Source of the DNA: Paracoccaceae bacterium
Lineage (GTDB): Bacteria; Pseudomonadota; Alphaproteobacteria; Rhodobacterales; Rhodobacteraceae
Assembly (NCBI GenBank): GCA_020832655.1
Contig: JAFIEF010000014.1
Location: 1-63,078 of the forward strand
Direction: 5' to 3'
Length of the DNA: 63,078 nucleotides
The notes under the pieces are model-generated. The model was given only the letters and a program-made list of their open reading frames with translations. It had not been told where the DNA came from and ran no database searches. Shown here piece by piece: positions 59,573-63,078 of this stretch. The translations under genes were made by a program, and so were the position numbers. Position 1 is the stretch's first letter, and each line of letters opens with the position of its first letter.

Positions 59573-60394
59573 ATGGCGATGTTGATGGAAGGCAAACGCG
59601 GCCTGATCATGGGGCTGGCAAATGACAAGTCGATCGCCTGGGGGATTGCCAGGGCATTGGCCGAACACGGGGCAGAGCTTGCATTTTCCTATCAGGGCGC
59701 GGCGCTGAAGAAGCGCGTTCTGCCGCTGGCCGAGCAGCTTGGCACGCCGCATCTGTTCGAATGCGATGTCGCTGACATGGACTCGCTTGATCAGCTTTTT
59801 GCCGGGATCGAGGCGCTGTGGGGCAAGATCGATTTCGTTGTCCACGCCATCGGCTTTTCCGACAAGAGCGAATTGCGTGGGCGCTATGTCGACACTTCGC
59901 GCGACAATTTTGCCATGACGATGGACATCTCGGTCTATTCCTTCACCGCAGTCTGCCAGCGCGCCGCGAAGTTGATGCCGGAAGGCGGCAGCATGCTGAC
60001 GATGACCTATTACGGAGCCGAGCAGGTGATGCCGCATTACAACGTGATGGGGGTGGCCAAGGCGGCGCTGGAAGCTTCGGTCAAATATATCGCCGAAGAC
60101 TTGGGCAAGGACGGCATTCGCTGCAACGCGATCAGCGCGGGGCCGATAAAGACGCTGGCGGCATCCGGCATCGGCGATTTCCGCTATATCATGAAATGGA
60201 ACGAGCTGAACTCGCCCCTGCGGCGCAATGTAACGCAGGAAGAAGTCGGCAAGGCCGCGCTTTATCTGCTGTCGGATCTGGGGTCGGGCACCACGGGCGA
60301 AAACCTGCATGTCGATGCGGGCTATCATGTCGTGGGCATGAAGGCCGTGGATGCGCCCGATATCGATGTGGTGACCGGCAAGAAGGACGCATGA
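59573..60394 (+). CDS. fabI: Enoyl-ACP reductase [NADH] (FabI)
   Basis: A 273-residue SDR-fold enzyme that carries out the last reduction of fatty-acid elongation. GLIMGLANDKSIAWGIARAL is the FabI dinucleotide loop, and the catalytic Tyr-x6-Tyr-x6-Lys pattern is in YYGAEQVMPHYNVMGVAKAA (about residues 145-163). AGPIKTLAASGI and the C-terminal GYHVVGM follow. The gap of 290 bases upstream (59283-59572) holds no gene I can support. It heads an operon with two exporters four bases downstream, and gpt. Confidence 0.96.
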   Translation: MAMLMEGKRGLIMGLANDKSIAWGIARALAEHGAELAFSYQGAALKKRVLPLAEQLGTPHLFECDVADMDSLDQLFAGIEALWGKIDFVVHAIGFSDKSELRGRYVDTSRDNFAMTMDISVYSFTAVCQRAAKLMPEGGSMLTMTYYGAEQVMPHYNVMGVAKAALEASVKYIAEDLGKDGIRCNAISAGPIKTLAASGIGDFRYIMKWNELNSPLRRNVTQEEVGKAALYLLSDLGSGTTGENLHVDAGYHVVGMKAVDAPDIDVVTGKKDA

Positions 60395-60398
60395 GCCG

Positions 60399-61052
60399 AT
60401 GACGCTGGCCCATCTTCTGGCCTTCAACATCACGCTGCTGGCAGCGTTTCTAAGCCCCGGCCCGGCGATGCTTTATGCGCTGCGCAACACGCTGCGCGGC
60501 GGGGTCGGGCTGGGCATGGCGACGGGCTGCGGCTTGGCGGTGGTGGCTGCAGGCTGGACGCTGATGGCGTTTTTGGGGTTGCAGGCCGTGTTCGTGCTTG
60601 TGCCCTGGGCATACGGGGTTCTGAAAGTTGCGGGCGCGGCCTATCTGATCTGGCTGGCCTGGCATATCTGGCGCGATACAGGCGCGGCGCTGCCTGATGC
60701 GGCGGACAGACCCACCGGCCGCGTGGCGTGGCGGGCCTTTGCGATGGGGATGCTGGTCAATCTGGCCAACCCCAAATCGGTGTTGTTCGCGGCTGCCGTG
60801 CTGGTGGTCATCTTTCCTGCCGGTTTGCCGCCTGCGCAGATCGCGCTGATTGTCGGCAATCATCTGCTGCTGGAATTGCTGGGCTATGGCCTGCTGGCCT
60901 GGGCGCTGTCGAGGCCGGTTCTGCGCGCCCGCTATCTGGGTGCGCGGCGCTGGCTGGACCGGCTGGCCGCGCTGGTGCTGGGCGCGCTTGGTGTGCGGCT
61001 GGCATGGCCTGAAGGGCAGGGCGGCGCCGCGATGTCGGGAGCCGCGCCATGA
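60399..61052 (+). CDS. LysE-family transporter (RhtB type), first copy
   Basis: A 217-residue inner-membrane exporter with about six helices. Family signs: LAAFLSPGPAMLYALRNTLRGG at the N-terminus (LysE motif), LKVAGAAYLIWLAWHIWRD and GMLVNLANPKSVLFAAAVL. LysE/RhtB members export amino acids or related metabolites; the substrate is unknown. Four bases after fabI, so co-transcribed. A paralogue follows 25 bases later. Confidence 0.87.
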   Translation: MTLAHLLAFNITLLAAFLSPGPAMLYALRNTLRGGVGLGMATGCGLAVVAAGWTLMAFLGLQAVFVLVPWAYGVLKVAGAAYLIWLAWHIWRDTGAALPDAADRPTGRVAWRAFAMGMLVNLANPKSVLFAAAVLVVIFPAGLPPAQIALIVGNHLLLELLGYGLLAWALSRPVLRARYLGARRWLDRLAALVLGALGVRLAWPEGQGGAAMSGAAP

Positions 61053-61077
61053 TCGCGCCTATGACAAGGGGTAGCCC

Positions 61078-61689
61078 ATGTCTGCGCTGATCGCAGCCTG
61101 GCTGGCGCATCTGGTTGCCGCGGCCAGCCCCGGCCCGGCAATCCTGCTGGCGGCCCGGACCGGCGTGACCCAGGGCTTTGCCACTGGCTTCTGGCTGTCG
61201 GCAGGGCTGGCACTGGGGGGGCTGATCTGGGCCGTGGCGGCCCTGTTCGGGCTGGCCGCGCTGTTCCAGTTCGTGCCCACACTGTTTTGGCTGTTCAAGC
61301 TGGCGGGGGCGGGGTTCCTGATCTGGCTGGCGGTGCAGATGTGGCGTCATGCGCGCGACCCGATGGACATGACCGCACCGGCGGTTGCCGCCCCGAAATC
61401 GGGCTGGGGCGCGTTTCGGCTGGGGCTTCTGGCGCAGCTTGCCAACCCCAAACCGGCAGTGTTTTTCGGTGCGGTATTCGCCGCGGCAGTGCCACCGGGA
61501 ACCGCGCTCTGGGCGGTGGCACTGCTGTTGCTGGGCGTGTTCTTCAATGAACTTCTGTGTACGCTGGGGGTGGCGCGTGCCTTCAGCTTCGCGGCCCCGC
61601 GCCACGCCTATCAGCGCTTCAAGCATCATATCGACCGCGTTTTCGGCGGCTTTCTGGCGGGTTTGGGCGTCAAGCTTGCCACAAGTTGA
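61078..61689 (+). CDS. LysE-family transporter (RhtB type), second copy
   Basis: 203 residues, paralogous to the previous gene: AAASPGPAILLAARTGVTQG, LFKLAGAGFLIWLAVQMWRH and LLAQLANPKPAVFFGAVFAA occur in the same positions. The pair could be a heterodimer or have different substrates. It is followed by gpt after 12 bases. Confidence 0.87.
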   Translation: MSALIAAWLAHLVAAASPGPAILLAARTGVTQGFATGFWLSAGLALGGLIWAVAALFGLAALFQFVPTLFWLFKLAGAGFLIWLAVQMWRHARDPMDMTAPAVAAPKSGWGAFRLGLLAQLANPKPAVFFGAVFAAAVPPGTALWAVALLLLGVFFNELLCTLGVARAFSFAAPRHAYQRFKHHIDRVFGGFLAGLGVKLATS

Positions 61690-61701
61690 GGATCGAATAT
61701 C

Positions 61702-62205
61702 ATGACCGACCGTCTGCCCCACGAAAAAGGCTTTCATATCAGCTGGGATCAGATCCACCGCGATAGCCGCGCGCTTGCCTGGCGGCTGGACAAGCAGGGA
61801 CCGGGTGACGGCGCATGGCGCGCTGTGGTGGCAATTACCCGCGGCGGCCTTGCCCCGGCGATGATCATCTCGCGCGAGTTGGACATCCGCGTGGTCGATA
61901 CGATCAGCGTCAAATCCTATGACAAGCAACAGCAGTCAGAAGCCGAGGTTCTGAAAGCCCCACAAGCCGATCTGATGGCCCCCGATGGTGAAGGCATCCT
62001 GATCATCGACGATCTGGTCGATACCGGCAAGACGCTGGAACTGGTGCGCCAGCTTTATCCCAAGGCGCATTTCGCCACTGTCTATGCCAAACCCAAGGGG
62101 CGTGACATGGTCGACAGCTTCATCACCGAGGTCAGCCAGGACACCTGGATTTTCTTCCCCTGGGACATGGCACTGCAATATGTCGAACCCTATCGCGGCA
62201 CCTGA
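61702..62205 (+). CDS. gpt: Xanthine(-guanine) phosphoribosyltransferase
   Basis: A 167-residue purine-salvage enzyme. It converts xanthine and guanine with PRPP to XMP and GMP. The PRPP motif is [18 protein letters not shown], with [19 protein letters not shown] near the N-terminus and WIFFPWDM near the end (base recognition). A GAGGATCG stretch serves as SD. Last gene of the fabI operon. Confidence 0.93.
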   Translation: MTDRLPHEKGFHISWDQIHRDSRALAWRLDKQGPGDGAWRAVVAITRGGLAPAMIISRELDIRVVDTISVKSYDKQQQSEAEVLKAPQADLMAPDGEGILIIDDLVDTGKTLELVRQLYPKAHFATVYAKPKGRDMVDSFITEVSQDTWIFFPWDMALQYVEPYRGT

Positions 62206-62278
62206 TCGCGAAAGGGGCGCAGAATTGCATGGCATGAGTTTTGCCGGTCCGGCCTTGCGATAGGCGTCGGCGGCCTGC

Positions 62279-63007
62279 CTATTCCATCATGATGCGGCTT
62301 CGTCTGGCCGGGTCGGTGGCGGCTGATTGTCGGGCCTGTTGGCCCGCGGGAAGAACAGCATTCGCCAGTTCGATGGCCGCCGCCAGATCGCGCAACGATT
62401 GCGCCGCGCCAAGCTGCTCCAGGCAGTATTGCTGCAACTGATCGCGGGTCAGTGACGGATAGGCATTCGCTGTCGGATGGGCAGTAACCAGCCGCGCGCG
62501 CAGCGCGGTTTCGTCGACGAAGACATCGCCAGTAATCCCGGCAAATTCACGCACACGCGCGATGCGTTCTTGCGTGCAATCCAGAAGTGCCGCCAGCGCC
62601 TTGGTCTTGCCCATCTGCACTGTATCCCCGACATAGCCGCATGGCGCATTGTCAGAGCGTTTCAGGACACGGTTCATGATCGGGTCGATCACCGTGACGA
62701 TGTCGCTGATCCCGCAGCGGCGGGCATAATCCAGCGTCGCGCTCATCAACTCTGACGTTGCGCGCGCCACCGAACCCGGCCCGCGCGCCTGCGCATCCAG
62801 CCTTTCGGTATCGACGCAGAAGCGCGTTGATTCCCAAAGATCGGGCGCGCGCAGTGGCGGCTGACCCTGAAGGATGTCGCTGAACACATCGGCCAGCATA
62901 TGCGGGCCGTTGGTCTGCAACAGCCGCACACAGGAAACGACCCGATCATCAGTATCAAGACCCACCAGATAGACCGGATCCAGCGCATCGAAGGCGTCAA
63001 TCTCCAT
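62279..63007 (-). pseudogene. LuxI-family N-acyl-homoserine-lactone synthase, 5'-truncated at the window edge
   Basis: 242 codons remain. The LuxI core is good: YLVGLDTDDRVVSCVRLLQT, LWESTRFCVDTERLD, ELMSATLDYARRCGISDIVT and VMNR-type IDPIMNRVLKRSDNAP, as in the rhodobacterial CerI/RaiI group. In frame, the reading goes up to TGA at 63058-63056; the first start codon below it is ATG 63007, placing residue 1 at MEIDAFDALDP. The upstream block of LuxI that holds the invariant Arg, Phe and Trp (about 30-40 residues) is missing, so as it stands the protein should be inactive. Either an insertion or assembly break lies just beyond 63078, or the gene is a remnant. luxR is not in the window. Confidence 0.7.
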
Positions 63008-63078
63008 TCCATCGGTGATCTGGGAGCTATTGTCAAATCTGGTGTTTGGGGCTTGTCATGCGGCGGCCTGATCTGGGG

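Overview
The window is about 63 kb of GC-rich DNA (roughly 62-63% G+C by eye). It looks like a chromosomal piece from an alphaproteobacterium of the Rhodobacteraceae. The evidence is the gene content (a PpiD/SurA-like foldase next to trpE, an RpoH-type sigma factor, YdcH, MmcB, IalB-like and HemP small proteins, a CerI/RaiI-type LuxI protein) together with SD-led ATG/GTG starts. A glucosylglycerol-phosphate synthase/phosphatase pair suggests a salt-tolerant or halophilic member, but genus cannot be fixed from the sequence alone. Most of the window is dense coding DNA in short operons. No tRNA, rRNA, CRISPR array or complete insertion sequence is visible. Both ends look like assembly edges: the first ~75 bases are a G/C homopolymer block, and the last gene (luxI) is cut at its 5' end.

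Layout. 0.1-7.6 kb: gcvP, a PAP2 phosphatase, trpE and a periplasmic foldase. 7.8-13.1 kb: a MarR regulator divergent from an RpoH-family sigma factor, then VanZ-like, DUF2125-like, ChaC-like, YdcH, FAH-family and UspA proteins. 13.2-15.8 kb: a hybrid histidine kinase translationally coupled to an OmpR-type regulator. 16.0-24.7 kb: one operon encoding a complete branched-chain-amino-acid-type ABC importer flanked by two different acyl-CoA ligase family enzymes. 24.8-27.2 kb: a secreted caspase-fold protein with no cysteine and two peptidoglycan-binding domains, then pyrF. 27.3-35.5 kb: a cell-surface polysaccharide region with an ABC-2 export permease, cysQ, galU, a double-domain sulfotransferase, a Branch-type glycosyltransferase and two paralogous family-2 glycosyltransferases. 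35.6-39.5 kb: ptsN, hpf, lptB, lptA, lptC and a ribonuclease D, the classic LPS-transport neighbourhood but without rpoN. 39.6-43.1 kb: PAQR, GDPD, Hsp20, GST and YciB. 43.2-46.1 kb: a 966-residue envelope protein built like a GspL/PilM-PilP composite. 46.2-52.6 kb: metY, a small protein, asparaginase II, an IalB-like protein, rlmN, a small membrane protein, a 51-residue HemP and a GAPDH paralogue. 52.7-58.3 kb: a cold-shock protein with a good terminator, ggpP-ggpS, pabB-pabC, a small membrane protein, a structured-RNA candidate and mmcB behind a LexA box. 58.3-63.0 kb: a 2-hydroxyacid dehydrogenase, fabI, two LysE exporters, gpt and the truncated luxI.

How the genes fit together. CysQ removes 3'-phosphoadenosine 5'-phosphate, the by-product of the neighbouring sulfotransferase. 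GalU supplies UDP-glucose for the adjacent glycosyltransferases, and the permease would export a glycan, so this block could make a sulfated surface polysaccharide. The liv-type importer with two CoA ligases reads as an uptake-and-activation system for an unidentified carboxylic acid. The ggpP-ggpS pair has the same domain order as the fused GgpPS enzymes and would make the compatible solute glucosylglycerol. mmcB carries an alphaproteobacterial SOS box between its likely -35 and -10 elements, and its transcript may be leaderless.
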